Part shown: piece after piece, positions 48,016-57,612 of the stretch
Numbering within the stretch: position 1 is the first letter of the stretch
How the letters are laid out: every line of letters begins with the position of its first letter
Assembly (NCBI GenBank): GCA_026129405.1
Contig: JAHCID010000004.1
Coordinates: forward strand, 248,001-312,000
Length of the DNA: 64,000 nt
Direction of reading: 5' to 3'
Source: a bacterium
Lineage (GTDB): Bacteria; Desulfobacterota; Binatia; DP-6
Notes under the pieces: model-generated
Told to the model about the DNA's origin: nothing
Seen by the model: the letters and a program-made list of their open reading frames with translations, nothing else
Database searches by the model: none
Translations under genes and position numbers: made by a program

Positions 48016-48438
48016 TCACCCGGCGGCGTCGATCTCGCGCGCGCCGGCCAGCATCAGCGCCTGGATGGCTACGAACGCCTCCGTCCATGCCGCCTGCATC
48101 GCCGGCGTCCAGTCGGTCCCGGCGATCTCGGCCAGGGTGGCGACGAGGGCGTCGCCGACCCACGGGTACATGTCGTTCGTGACACCATACTCGACGTGCT
48201 TGCGGCCCATGGCCCCGAGCGTCGACGTGAGCCACGCGGCGTCCTCGACGTGGTCGATGACGGCGACGATGGCGTCCTGCAGCATCTGCGCCTGTGCGTC
48301 GGCGCTGTTGCGCCCGAAGAGGGCGCGCGCCTCGGGATGGCGCGTGAAGAGGATCTCGTAGAAGCGCGGCGTAATCTCGGGTCGGCGCGACACGACCAGC
48401 TCGAGGCTCGACTGCAGCAGCGCGGCGTTCAGGGCCAT
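48016..48438 (-). CDS. Single-domain globin
   Basis: A 140-residue globin of the haemoglobin domain found in flavohaemoglobins and Vitreoscilla haemoglobin. FYEILFTRHPEARALF is the early helix set with the CD1 phenylalanine, and the proximal haem histidine is H81 in MGRKHVEYGV. No reductase domain is fused. Such proteins bind oxygen and detoxify nitric oxide. Its divergence from nsrR and the shared dyad suggest NO control. Ribosome binding site is AAGGAGA. Confidence 0.9.
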   Translation of the reverse strand: MALNAALLQSSLELVVSRRPEITPRFYEILFTRHPEARALFGRNSADAQAQMLQDAIVAVIDHVEDAAWLTSTLGAMGRKHVEYGVTNDMYPWVGDALVATLAEIAGTDWTPAMQAAWTEAFVAIQALMLAGAREIDAAG

Positions 48439-48452
48439 GGGGTCTCCTTGAT

Positions 48453-48473
48453 ACAGGTATTTGTTGTGCCTGT
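48453..48473. promoter_or_regulatory. Candidate NsrR operator between globin and nsrR
   Basis: Imperfect dyad: ACAGGTA (48453-48459), seven T-rich bases, TGCCTGT (48467-48473), with one mismatch between arms, in the only AT-rich part of the 108-base divergent gap. It lies about 15-35 bases upstream of the globin ATG, where repression would work. NsrR control of globin or flavohaemoglobin genes is established in several bacteria; here it is inference. Confidence 0.5.
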
Positions 48474-48546
48474 TTTGTCGTCGTGCGCCGCCGAGTGCAA
48501 GCCGCGCGATGTTGTCGGCGGTCACCCGGGTGCCTACGATGCCGGC

Positions 48547-49061
48547 GTGCAGCTGACGAGCTACACGGACTACGCCCTGCGCACGCTGATGTACCTGGGC
48601 CTGCATCCGGGGCGTGCGGTCTCCGTGCCGGAGATCGCCTCCGCCTACGGCGTGTCGGCACACCATGTGGCCAAGGTAGGGAAGGCGCTGGTGCGTGGCG
48701 GCTTCGTGCGTGCCCACCGCGGACGCACCGGGGGGCTCGAGCTCGCAGGCCCGCCGTCGGTCACGACCGTCGGTGCGGTGGTGCGCTTCACCGAGAACAC
48801 GTTCGACCTGCTCGAGTGCTTCGACCGGGCCACCAGCACCTGTCCCCTGACCGGCGCCTGTCGCCTCGAGCGCACGCTGCAGCAGGCACAGGCGGCGTTC
48901 CTCGACGTTCTCGACCGCGTGACGCTCGCGGATCTCCTCGGCGGCGCGTCGACGCTGGCCGCTCGCCTCCGCGTGCGCCCCGCCGGGCGGCCGAAGGCGG
49001 GCCGGCGGCCGCGTGGCAAGCCGGCGCGCGCCGGCGCGGACCCGCGGCGCCGCGCGTCTGA
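48547..49061 (+). CDS. nsrR: NsrR-type Rrf2 repressor, native stop missing
   Basis: Rrf2-family regulator with the winged helix (SYTDYALRTLMYLGLH, ASAYGVSAHHVAKV) and the three cluster cysteines C91, C99 and C105 in ECFDRATSTCPLTGAC, the pattern of NO-sensing NsrR. The domain ends near residue 150. In the reading frame no stop appears until 49860, deep in the antisense methyltransferase gene. A stop (TGA at 49059-49061) is present one frame away, so a one-base loss near 49040-49058 is the simplest explanation; I end the feature there. The GTG start lies in the gap shared with the globin gene. Confidence 0.75.
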
Positions 49062-49067
49062 CGCCGC

Positions 49068-49847
49068 TCAGGGGTTGCGCGCGACGAGCTGGACGACGTC
49101 GAGCGCGCCCTCGGCAATGGCGGCCGCGAGCGTCGCGCGCTCGGCGACCACGGCTGCACCGGCGGGCGTGGCGCCGAGCCGTGCATGGAGCTGCGCCCGC
49201 GCGGCGGTCACCTGCGCCGGCGTCTCGAGCGCCGCCGCGCCGCGGTGGTGCACGTCGACGTCGACGAAGCCCGCACGCCGCAGGGCCGCGAGCCGCGCGG
49301 CGACGTCGGCGAAGTGCCACCCCGGCAGCGCCGGCGCCGGGCTGCCGGCGACGCGCACCAGATCCTGCACGCCGAGATGGCCGCCGGGACGCAGCGCGCG
49401 ACGCGCTTCGGCGAGCACCGCGTCGGCGTCGGCGACGCACGGCAGGCGCTCGACGATCCACACGTGCGTCACCGCAGCGGTCGCGATCGGCAGGCGGTCC
49501 GCCGCGGCGACGACGTGCTGCACGGGACGCCGCAGGCCTGCCCGTCGCGTGACGACGGCGCCGCCCGCGGCCAGCATCGGGTCGTCCGTCACCACGATCG
49601 CGGTGCAGCGCAGACGCAGCGCGAGCCAGCGGCCGACGCCGCCGAGCTCGTCGGCCAGGGTCAGCACGCGCTCGTACTTGCGGAAGATGCCGTGCCCGCT
49701 CAGCCGGTCGAGCAGCGTCGCGGGCGTCCCACTCGGGCTCTCGAGGCCGAAGCCGGGCAGACCCGCCGGCATCGGTCCGCGTGACGCGAGCGCGCGCGCG
49801 AGCTCGGCGACCCGGGTCGCGAGCGTCGCCGCCGCCTCGGCCTCCAT
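49068..49847 (-). CDS. SAM-dependent methyltransferase-like protein
   Basis: A 259-residue protein with a class I methyltransferase outline: LTLADELGGVGRWLALRL as motif I region, VTDDP as motif II, then AAADRLPIATAAVTHVWIVERLPCVADADAVLAEARRALRPGGHL. The glycine-rich loop is diverged (DELGGVGRW). Substrate unknown. It overlaps the antisense of the nsrR frame only if that frame is read through. Confidence 0.7.
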   Translation of the reverse strand: MEAEAAATLATRVAELARALASRGPMPAGLPGFGLESPSGTPATLLDRLSGHGIFRKYERVLTLADELGGVGRWLALRLRCTAIVVTDDPMLAAGGAVVTRRAGLRRPVQHVVAAADRLPIATAAVTHVWIVERLPCVADADAVLAEARRALRPGGHLGVQDLVRVAGSPAPALPGWHFADVAARLAALRRAGFVDVDVHHRGAAALETPAQVTAARAQLHARLGATPAGAAVVAERATLAAAIAEGALDVVQLVARNP

Positions 49848-49893
49848 GGGGCCGCTCTAGCACGGCGCGCACCGCGCGTCCGAGGTTGGCGGC

Positions 49894-50472
49894 GTGCGAC
49901 GCCTCGGCTACGATGCGCGCCGCTCGATGCCTGCCGCCTCCGCGCCGCTCCGCTCGCGCCCGGCCTGGTACCGACGTCTGCCGCCGGCGCTCCAGCGTGT
50001 GGCCGCGGCGAGCGACCGGGTGCCGACGCTGCCGCTGCGGCCCGGCCCGGCGCTGCGCGGCGCGGTCGATCGGCTGCCTGCGGCGCTCGCGGGCGGACAC
50101 CAGGTCGACGTGCAGGCGGTGTCGCAGCGGATCGCCGACGGCATCTGCGTCGCGCTCGGCGTGCCGACGCTGCGCGTGCGCGTCGAGGCGCGGCGGCCGC
50201 ACGACCGCCGCGGCGAGCTGCACGGGCTCTACGTGCCGGGCACCCGCGTCGATACCATCACGGTCTGGATGTACACCGCGAAGCGCGGGCAGGTCGTGGC
50301 CTACCGGACCTTCCTGCGCACGCTGCTCCACGAGGTCTGCCACCACCTCGACTACACCTATCTGCGCCTGCGGGACTCCCTGCACACGCAAGGATTCTAC
50401 CAACGGGAATCCAGCCTCTTCGCGGTGTTGCATCTCACCGAGCCGCCGCCGCGGACGCCGGGGCCGAGCTGA
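49894..50472 (+). CDS. Zincin-type putative metalloprotease
   Basis: A 192-residue protein containing LLHEVCHHLDY near residue 150, an HExxH motif followed by an aspartate, typical of small zincins often annotated as hypothetical. The N-terminal 60 residues are alanine/proline/arginine-rich. The GTG at 49894 follows GAGG; an ATG at 49927 is the alternative. There is no clear signal peptide. It lies 51 bases upstream of mvaD on the same strand and may be the first gene of that transcript; no functional link is known. Confidence 0.65.
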   Translation: MRRLGYDARRSMPAASAPLRSRPAWYRRLPPALQRVAAASDRVPTLPLRPGPALRGAVDRLPAALAGGHQVDVQAVSQRIADGICVALGVPTLRVRVEARRPHDRRGELHGLYVPGTRVDTITVWMYTAKRGQVVAYRTFLRTLLHEVCHHLDYTYLRLRDSLHTQGFYQRESSLFAVLHLTEPPPRTPGPS

Positions 50473-50523
50473 GCCGCGGAGATGCACGCCCCGGCCGAAC
50501 GCGATAGAAGCGACCCGGCCGCG

Positions 50524-51498
50524 ATGTCCGGTACCGCCACTGCCCGCTCGAACGTGAACGTCGCCCTGGTGAAGTACTGGGGCAAGCGCGACGCCACGCT
50601 GAACCTGCCCGCCACGGGCAGCATCTCCGTCACGCTCGACGGCCTGTCGATCGACGCCCGGGTCGCGTTCGCCGCCGACGCCGACCGCTTCGTCATCGAC
50701 GGCGAGCCGGCCGCCGGCGAGGAGGCGGCGCGGCTCGCGCGCTTCCTCGACCTCGTACGCGGTCTCGGCGGCCGCACCGAGCCCGCGACGCTCGAGACGT
50801 GGAGCCGCGTGCCGCGCGGCGCCGGGCTGGCGTCGTCGGCGGCGGCGTTCGCGGCGCTCGCCCTCGCGGCCACGCGCGCGGCGGGGCTCGAGCTCGACGC
50901 GGCGGCGCTCTCGGCGCTGGCCCGGCGCGGCTCCGGCTCGGCGGCGCGCTCCATCCACGGCGGCTTCGTCGAGTGGCATCGCGGCACGCGCGACGACGGC
51001 CGCGACTCCGTCGCCGCGCCGTTGCTCGCGGCCGGCGCGTGGGACGTCCGCGTGGTCGTTGCGATCACGTCGACCGCGCCGAAGGCCGTGTCGTCGCGCG
51101 ACGGCATGGCGCGCGCGCAGGCGTCGCCGCTCTATCCCGCCTGGGTGACGGGCGCCGAGGCCGACCTCGCCGAGGCGCGCGCCGCCATCCGCGCGCGCGA
51201 TCTCGAGGCGCTCGGCGCGCTCGCCGAGCACAGCGCGCTCAAGATGCACGCGATCGGCCTCGCCGCGCGCCCGCCGCTCCTCTACTGGCGCGGCGCCACC
51301 GTCGAGTGCGTGCACCGCGTGTGGCAGCTGCGCGCGGACGGCGTGCGCGGCTGGGTCACGATCGACGCCGGGCCGCAGGTGAAGGTCCTCTGCGCCGCGG
51401 CCGATGCGGCCGCGATCGAAGCGGCGCTCGCCGCGGTGCCCGGCGTGGTGCGGACGCTCGCGTGTGCGCCCGGCGCCGGCGCGACGGTGCTCGCGTGA
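50524..51498 (+). CDS. mvaD: Diphosphomevalonate decarboxylase
   Basis: GHMP-fold enzyme of 324 residues converting mevalonate diphosphate to isopentenyl diphosphate with ATP. NVALVKYWGKRD at the start is the family signature; the phosphate loop is GAGLASSAAAFAALA, the conserved arginine is in SGSAARSIHGGF, and the catalytic aspartate is in TIDAGPQVK, so it should be a true decarboxylase rather than a 3-kinase. The ATG at 50524 fits the family; an earlier ATG at 50482 would add 14 unrelated residues. First gene of the coupled operon. Confidence 0.92.
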   Translation: MSGTATARSNVNVALVKYWGKRDATLNLPATGSISVTLDGLSIDARVAFAADADRFVIDGEPAAGEEAARLARFLDLVRGLGGRTEPATLETWSRVPRGAGLASSAAAFAALALAATRAAGLELDAAALSALARRGSGSAARSIHGGFVEWHRGTRDDGRDSVAAPLLAAGAWDVRVVVAITSTAPKAVSSRDGMARAQASPLYPAWVTGAEADLAEARAAIRARDLEALGALAEHSALKMHAIGLAARPPLLYWRGATVECVHRVWQLRADGVRGWVTIDAGPQVKVLCAAADAAAIEAALAAVPGVVRTLACAPGAGATVLA

Positions 51499-52451
51499 GC
51501 GTGACGGCGACCGCGCCCGGCAAGCTCTTCCTCACGGGCGAGTGGGCGGTGCTGCGCGGCGCGCCGGCGCTCGTCGCCGCGGTCGACCGCGAGGCCAGGG
51601 TCACGATCGCGCCGGCCGACGCCGGGATCACGGTCGTCTCGTGCGCCGAGGCGCGCACCGATCGCCTCGACGGGGCCGATCCCGACGCCCGCCCGAGCGG
51701 CGACGCGGCGGCGGTGCGCGCGGTGCTGCAGACGGTCGGCCGCGCCGGCCCGCTGCACGTCGCCGTCGACTCCGAGGCCTTTCTCGTCGGCACGCGCAAG
51801 CTCGGCCTCGGGCGCAGCGCGGCGACGCTCGTCGCCACCGTCGCCGCGCTCGGCCCCGACGCCGATCGCGACGCCTGGCTCGCCACGGCCCTGCGCGCGA
51901 ACGCGCGGCTCCAGGGCGGGCACGGCAGCGGCGGCGACGTCGCGGCGGCGGTCCACGGCGGTCTCATCGAGGTTCGCCGCGAGGGCGAGGGCCTCCGCGT
52001 CCACGCCCGCCGCCTGCCCGCGGGCCTGCACCTCGTCGCCGGCTGGACGGGGACGTCGGCGCACACACCGCCGCTGCTCGCACGCTTCTCGGCCGCCGAG
52101 CCGCCGGCGGCGCTGGCCGAGCTCGCGAAGGTCGCCGTCCGCGCTGCCGAGGCCGCCGAGCGCGGCGATCGCGACACGCTGCTCGACACGGTCGACCGCT
52201 CGGCGGCGCTGTTGACCCAGCTCGGCGCGTCCCTCGATCTACCCATCGTGACGCCGGCGCTCGCCACCCTGGTGCGCACCGCCAACCGGGCCGGCGCCGC
52301 GGCCAAGCCGTCCGGCGCCGGCGGCGGCGACTGCGGCATCGCCTTCGCCACCTCCGAACGGCAGGCGGCGGCCGTGCGTGCGGCCTGGGAAGACGCCGGC
52401 ATCCTGCCGCTCGACGTCGCCATTGCGCCCGCGGGGGCGGCCGTTGGCTGA
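51495..52451 (+). CDS. mvaK2: Phosphomevalonate kinase (GHMP)
   Basis: GHMP kinase of 318 residues. The start APGKLFLTGEWAVLRGAPALVAAV is the phosphomevalonate-kinase type; the ATP loop reads LGLGRSAATLVATV, with arginine in place of the usual serine, followed by QGGHGSGGDVAAAVHGGLI and KPSGAGGGDCGIA, which are specific to this branch. It phosphorylates mevalonate 5-phosphate. GTG start overlaps mvaD by four bases. Position next to mvaD supports the assignment. Confidence 0.85.
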   Translation: MSVTATAPGKLFLTGEWAVLRGAPALVAAVDREARVTIAPADAGITVVSCAEARTDRLDGADPDARPSGDAAAVRAVLQTVGRAGPLHVAVDSEAFLVGTRKLGLGRSAATLVATVAALGPDADRDAWLATALRANARLQGGHGSGGDVAAAVHGGLIEVRREGEGLRVHARRLPAGLHLVAGWTGTSAHTPPLLARFSAAEPPAALAELAKVAVRAAEAAERGDRDTLLDTVDRSAALLTQLGASLDLPIVTPALATLVRTANRAGAAAKPSGAGGGDCGIAFATSERQAAAVRAAWEDAGILPLDVAIAPAGAAVG

Positions 52452-53495
52452 GCCGATCAGCGAGCGCAAGCGCTCGCACCTCGACCTCTGCGCCGACGGC
52501 CCCGTCGAGCACGTGGGCAAGACGACGCTCTTCGAGGAGGTCGAGCTCGTCCACGACGCCCTCCCGGAGCTGGCCGTCGACGCGCTCGACGTGGCGACCA
52601 CGCTCGTCGGCCGGCCGCTGCGCGCGCCGCTCCTCATCACCGGCATGACCGGCGGTACGGCCGAGGCGGCCGTCGTGAACCGCGACCTCGCGCAGGTGGC
52701 CGAGGAGCACGGCATCGGCTTCGGCGTCGGCTCGCAGCGGGCGATGCACGTGCAGCCCGACCTCGCCGACACCTTCCGCGTGCGCGACCACGCGCCGACT
52801 GCGCTCGTCTTCGCGAACCTCGGCTCGGTGCAGGCGGCGTCGATGGCCACCGCCGAGATCGAAGGCCTCGTGCGCGCCGTCGACGCCGACGCGCTCTGCA
52901 TCCATCTGAACCCGGCGCAGGAGATGATCCAGCCCGGCGGCGACCGCGACTTCCGCGGCGGCCTCGACACCATCCGCCGCGTCGTCCGCGAGCTGCCGCT
53001 GCCGGTGGTCGTGAAGGAGACCGGCTGCGGCATCGCGCCGCGGGTGGCGGCGCGGCTCGCGGAGGCCGGCGTGCGCACCATCGACGTCTCGGGCGCGGGC
53101 GGCACCTCGTGGGTGAAGGTCGAGGCCCTGCGCGCCGACCCCGCGGGGGCGGCCCTCGGTCAGGAGTTCGCCGACTGGGGCATCCCGACCGCCGCGGCGC
53201 TCGCCGGCGTGCGCGGCCGCGGGCTCGAGGTGATCGCCAGCGGCGGCATCCGCAGCGGGCTCGACGTCGCCAAGGCGATCGCGCTCGGCGCCCGCGTCGC
53301 CGGCGTGGCGCTGCCCGTGTTCCGGGCCTACCGCGCGGGCGGCCTCGACGGCGCCCGCCACTACATCGATCGACTCGTCACCGGGCTTCGCACCGCGATG
53401 GTGCTGACCGGCTCGCCGGATCTCGACGCGCTCGGCCGTGCGCCCCTTGTGCTCGGCAGCCGGCTGCGCGATTGGGTCCCATCCGGAGGAGGGGC

Positions 53496-53499
<4 letters not shown>
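52444..53499 (+). CDS. fni: Isopentenyl-diphosphate isomerase, type II
   Basis: FMN/NADPH-dependent IPP-DMAPP isomerase of 351 residues, unrelated to the Nudix type I. Blocks: ERKRSHLDLC, LLITGMTGGT, GFGVGSQRA, the HLNPAQEMIQPGGDRDF segment with the catalytic glutamine, VVKETGCGI and ASGGIRSGLDVAKAIALGA. The start is a TTG at 52444, eight bases inside mvaK2. Type II isomerases usually accompany mevalonate genes in bacteria and archaea. Confidence 0.92.
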
Positions 53500-54775
<1,276 letters not shown>

Positions 54776-54776
<1 letters not shown>

Positions 54777-55690
54777 TGCGGACGCCGGCTCGCGGCCGCG
54801 CCGGCGGGAAGGTCATCCTCCTCGGAGAGCACGTCGTCGTGTACGGCCGCCCGGCCATCGCGACCGGCCTCCCCCTCGGGCTCGAGGCGGAGGTCTCGGC
54901 GGGCGACGGGCCGGCGCTCGCGAGCGAGCACGACGGCGATCCGCGCGGCGCCGACCTCGTGCGCGCCGCCTGTGCGGCGACGGGGCTCGATCCGGCGCGC
55001 GTCGTCGTCCGCGTGCGTTCGGAGCTGCCGCCGGGGCGCGGGCTCGGCAGCTCGGCCGCGCTCGCCGTCGCGACGCTGCGCGCCTGTGCGGCCGCGGCGG
55101 GACGCACGCTCTCGACCGACGAGGAGCTGGCGCTCGGCCGGCGGCTCGAGGGCGTCTTCCACGGCACGCCGTCGGGCATCGATCCCGCCGCCGCGGCGCT
55201 CGGGCGCTGCTTCGGCTTCGTGCGCGGCGAGCCGCCCGTCGTGACGCCGCTCGCGCCGCCCGCGCCATTGCCGCTCGTCGTCGCCTTCGGCGCCTGCCCG
55301 CGCGACACCGGTGCCGCGGTCGGCGGGCTGCGCGCGCGCTGGGACGCCGAGCCCGCGACCTACGAGGCGCTCTTCGACGCCGTCGCGGCCGTGGTCGCGC
55401 GCGGCGCCGAGGCGTTGCTGCGCGGCGACCTCACGGGCCTCGGCGCCGCCTTCGACGAGAACCAGACGCTGCTCGAGCGGCTCGGCGTCTCGAGCGACGA
55501 GATCGGCACGCTGGTCGCGACGGCGCGCCGCCTCGGCGCGCTCGGCGCCAAGCTGACCGGCGGCGGCGCGGGCGGCGCGATCATCGCGCTGGCGACCGAT
55601 CCCGAGACGCTCGCCGCGCGGCTCGCCGACGCCACCGGCGTGCAGGCGCTCGCGCTCCGCGTCGGCAGGGCACAGGAGGTGGCGGCATGA
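54776..55690 (+). CDS. mvk: Mevalonate kinase
   Basis: GHMP kinase of 304 residues converting mevalonate to its 5-phosphate. GKVILLGEHVVVYGRPAIA at the N-terminus, the ATP loop PPGRGLGSSAALAVA, FHGTPSGIDPAAAALG with the catalytic aspartate, and KLTGGGAGGAIIAL are the mevalonate-kinase-type blocks. It is next to mvaA and the cyclase gene, with one- and four-base overlaps, so its mRNA is coupled through the whole operon. Confidence 0.93.
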
Positions 55691-57612
55691 CGGTCCACGA
55701 GGCACAGCACGACGCCGGGCTGCGCTCCCGTGTCGAGGTCGCGATCGCGCGCGCGAAGGAGCGGCTGCTCGCGCTCCAGCAGTCGCGCGGGCACTGGCAG
55801 GGCGCCGTCGAAGCCGCGCCGAACCTCGAGGCCGAGTACGTCTTCGTGAACCGCCTCCTCGGCCGCGACCGTGCCGACGCCGACCGGTGCATGGCCGAGC
55901 GCCTGCTCGCGCTCCAGGGCGACGACGGCGGCTGGACGCTGGCGCCCGGCCTGCCGGGCCACCTCTCGACCTCGGTCGAGGCGTATCTCGCGCTGAAGCT
56001 CGCCGGCACGCCGGCCGACGCCGCGGCGCTCGGTCGCGCGCGCGAGTTCATCCGCGCGCAGGGCGGGCTCGCGCGCACCGGCGTACACACCCGCTTCTGG
56101 CTCGCGAGCTTCGGGCAGTGTCCGTGGTGGGCGGTGCCGGCGCTGCCGGTCGAGATGATCCTCCTGCCGCCGTGGGCGCCGCTGTCGATCTACGCGTTCT
56201 CGGCGTGGTCGCGCGCGATGCTGGTGCCGTTCTCGCTGCTCGTGCTCCAGCGGCCCGAGGTACGCCTCAATCCCGACGAGCGTGTCGACGAGCTGTGGCT
56301 GCGGCCGCCGACGCCCGGCGATCTGCGCATGCCGCGTTCGCCGTCGCTCCTCAGCAAGCGCAACTTCTTCCTCGCGCTCGACCGCTCGCTCGAGGCGCTC
56401 GGGCGCGTGCGCTGGAAGCCCCTGCGGCGGCGCGCGGTCGCGCGCGCGATCGAGTGGATTCTGCGCCATCAGGACTCGACCGGGCAGTGGGGGGGCATCC
56501 AGCCGGCGATGGTGCACGCGGTGCTGGCGCTGCATGCCGTCGGCTTCGCCAAGGACCACCCGGTCATGGTGCGCGGCATGCAGGGCATCGACGATCTCCT
56601 CGTCCAGCGCGGCGATCGGCTCGTCTGCCAGCCGTGTCTGGCGCCGACGTGGGACACCGCGCTCGCGCTGCGCGCGTTGCTCGACGCCGGTACGCCGCCG
56701 GAGCATCCGGCGCTCGCCCGCGCCGGCGAGTGGCTCTGCGCCGCGCAGATCTTCCGCCCCGGCGACTGGGCGGTGCGCCGGCCCGACCTCGATCCGGGCG
56801 GCTGGCCCTTCGAGCTCGCGAACGACCACTACCCGAACGTCGACGTCTCCGCGGTCGCCGCGCTCGGGCTCGTCGATCTGCCGCTGGCGACGGCGCCCGC
56901 CGGCCGCCGTGCGCTCGCCCGCGGCGTGCACTGGGTGAGCGGCCTGCAGAGCCGCTCGGGCGGCTGGGCGGCGTTCGACACCGTCGCCGAGGCGCCCGTG
57001 CTCGACGCCGTGCCCTTCCCCGACATGGAGGGCGTGGTCGACGCCGCCAGCGCCGACTCGACCGGTCACGTGCTCGAGCTGCTCGGCCGCATCGGCTTCG
57101 GCGCCGACTTCGGCCGCGTGCGGCGCGCGCTCGAGTTCCTGCGCACGACGCAGCAGCCGGACGGCAGCTGGAACGGCCGCTGGGGCGTCAACGCCGTGTG
57201 CGGCACGGCGCGGGCGCTGGTCGGGCTCGCCGCCGTCGGCGAGGAGCCGCAGGCCCCGTACGTGCGGCGCGCGGCCGCGTGGCTCGAAGCGCACCAGAAC
57301 GCGGACGGCAGCTGGGGCGAGTCGGTCGCGTCGTACGACGATCCTTCGCGGTGCGGCATCGGCGAGGGGACGCCGACGCAGACCGCCTGGGCGCTGCAGG
57401 GTCTCCTCGCCGTCGAGTCGCCGCGGCATCCTGCGATCCAGCGCGGTGTCGCGTGGCTCGTCGCCGCGCAGGGCGACGACGGCGGCTTCACCGAGACGCC
57501 GTACACCGGCACCGGCGTGCCGCGGCGGAGCTATCTGCGCTTCGAGCTGAATCCGCTCTCCTACGCCCTGCGTGCGCTCGGGCGCTTCCGGGCGGCGACG
57601 GAGACGGCGTGA
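55687..57612 (+). CDS. Squalene-hopene-cyclase family protein, altered catalytic motif
   Basis: A 641-residue double alpha-barrel triterpene-cyclase-family protein. QW repeats are clear (SRGHWQG, QDSTGQWG, QSRSGGWAAF, DGSWNGRW, ADGSWGE), and it aligns in length with known cyclases. The protonation motif normally D-x-D-D-T-A is N384-V385-D386-V387-S388-A389: two of three acidic residues and the threonine are replaced. The supporting D457 and H461 of A-D-S-T-G-H are kept, and the D386 to H461 distance is 75 as in Alicyclobacillus SHC. It may be inactive, slower, or use another substrate. No signal peptide. Sits after mvk in the operon. Confidence 0.85.
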   Translation: MTVHEAQHDAGLRSRVEVAIARAKERLLALQQSRGHWQGAVEAAPNLEAEYVFVNRLLGRDRADADRCMAERLLALQGDDGGWTLAPGLPGHLSTSVEAYLALKLAGTPADAAALGRAREFIRAQGGLARTGVHTRFWLASFGQCPWWAVPALPVEMILLPPWAPLSIYAFSAWSRAMLVPFSLLVLQRPEVRLNPDERVDELWLRPPTPGDLRMPRSPSLLSKRNFFLALDRSLEALGRVRWKPLRRRAVARAIEWILRHQDSTGQWGGIQPAMVHAVLALHAVGFAKDHPVMVRGMQGIDDLLVQRGDRLVCQPCLAPTWDTALALRALLDAGTPPEHPALARAGEWLCAAQIFRPGDWAVRRPDLDPGGWPFELANDHYPNVDVSAVAALGLVDLPLATAPAGRRALARGVHWVSGLQSRSGGWAAFDTVAEAPVLDAVPFPDMEGVVDAASADSTGHVLELLGRIGFGADFGRVRRALEFLRTTQQPDGSWNGRWGVNAVCGTARALVGLAAVGEEPQAPYVRRAAAWLEAHQNADGSWGESVASYDDPSRCGIGEGTPTQTAWALQGLLAVESPRHPAIQRGVAWLVAAQGDDGGFTETPYTGTGVPRRSYLRFELNPLSYALRALGRFRAATETA

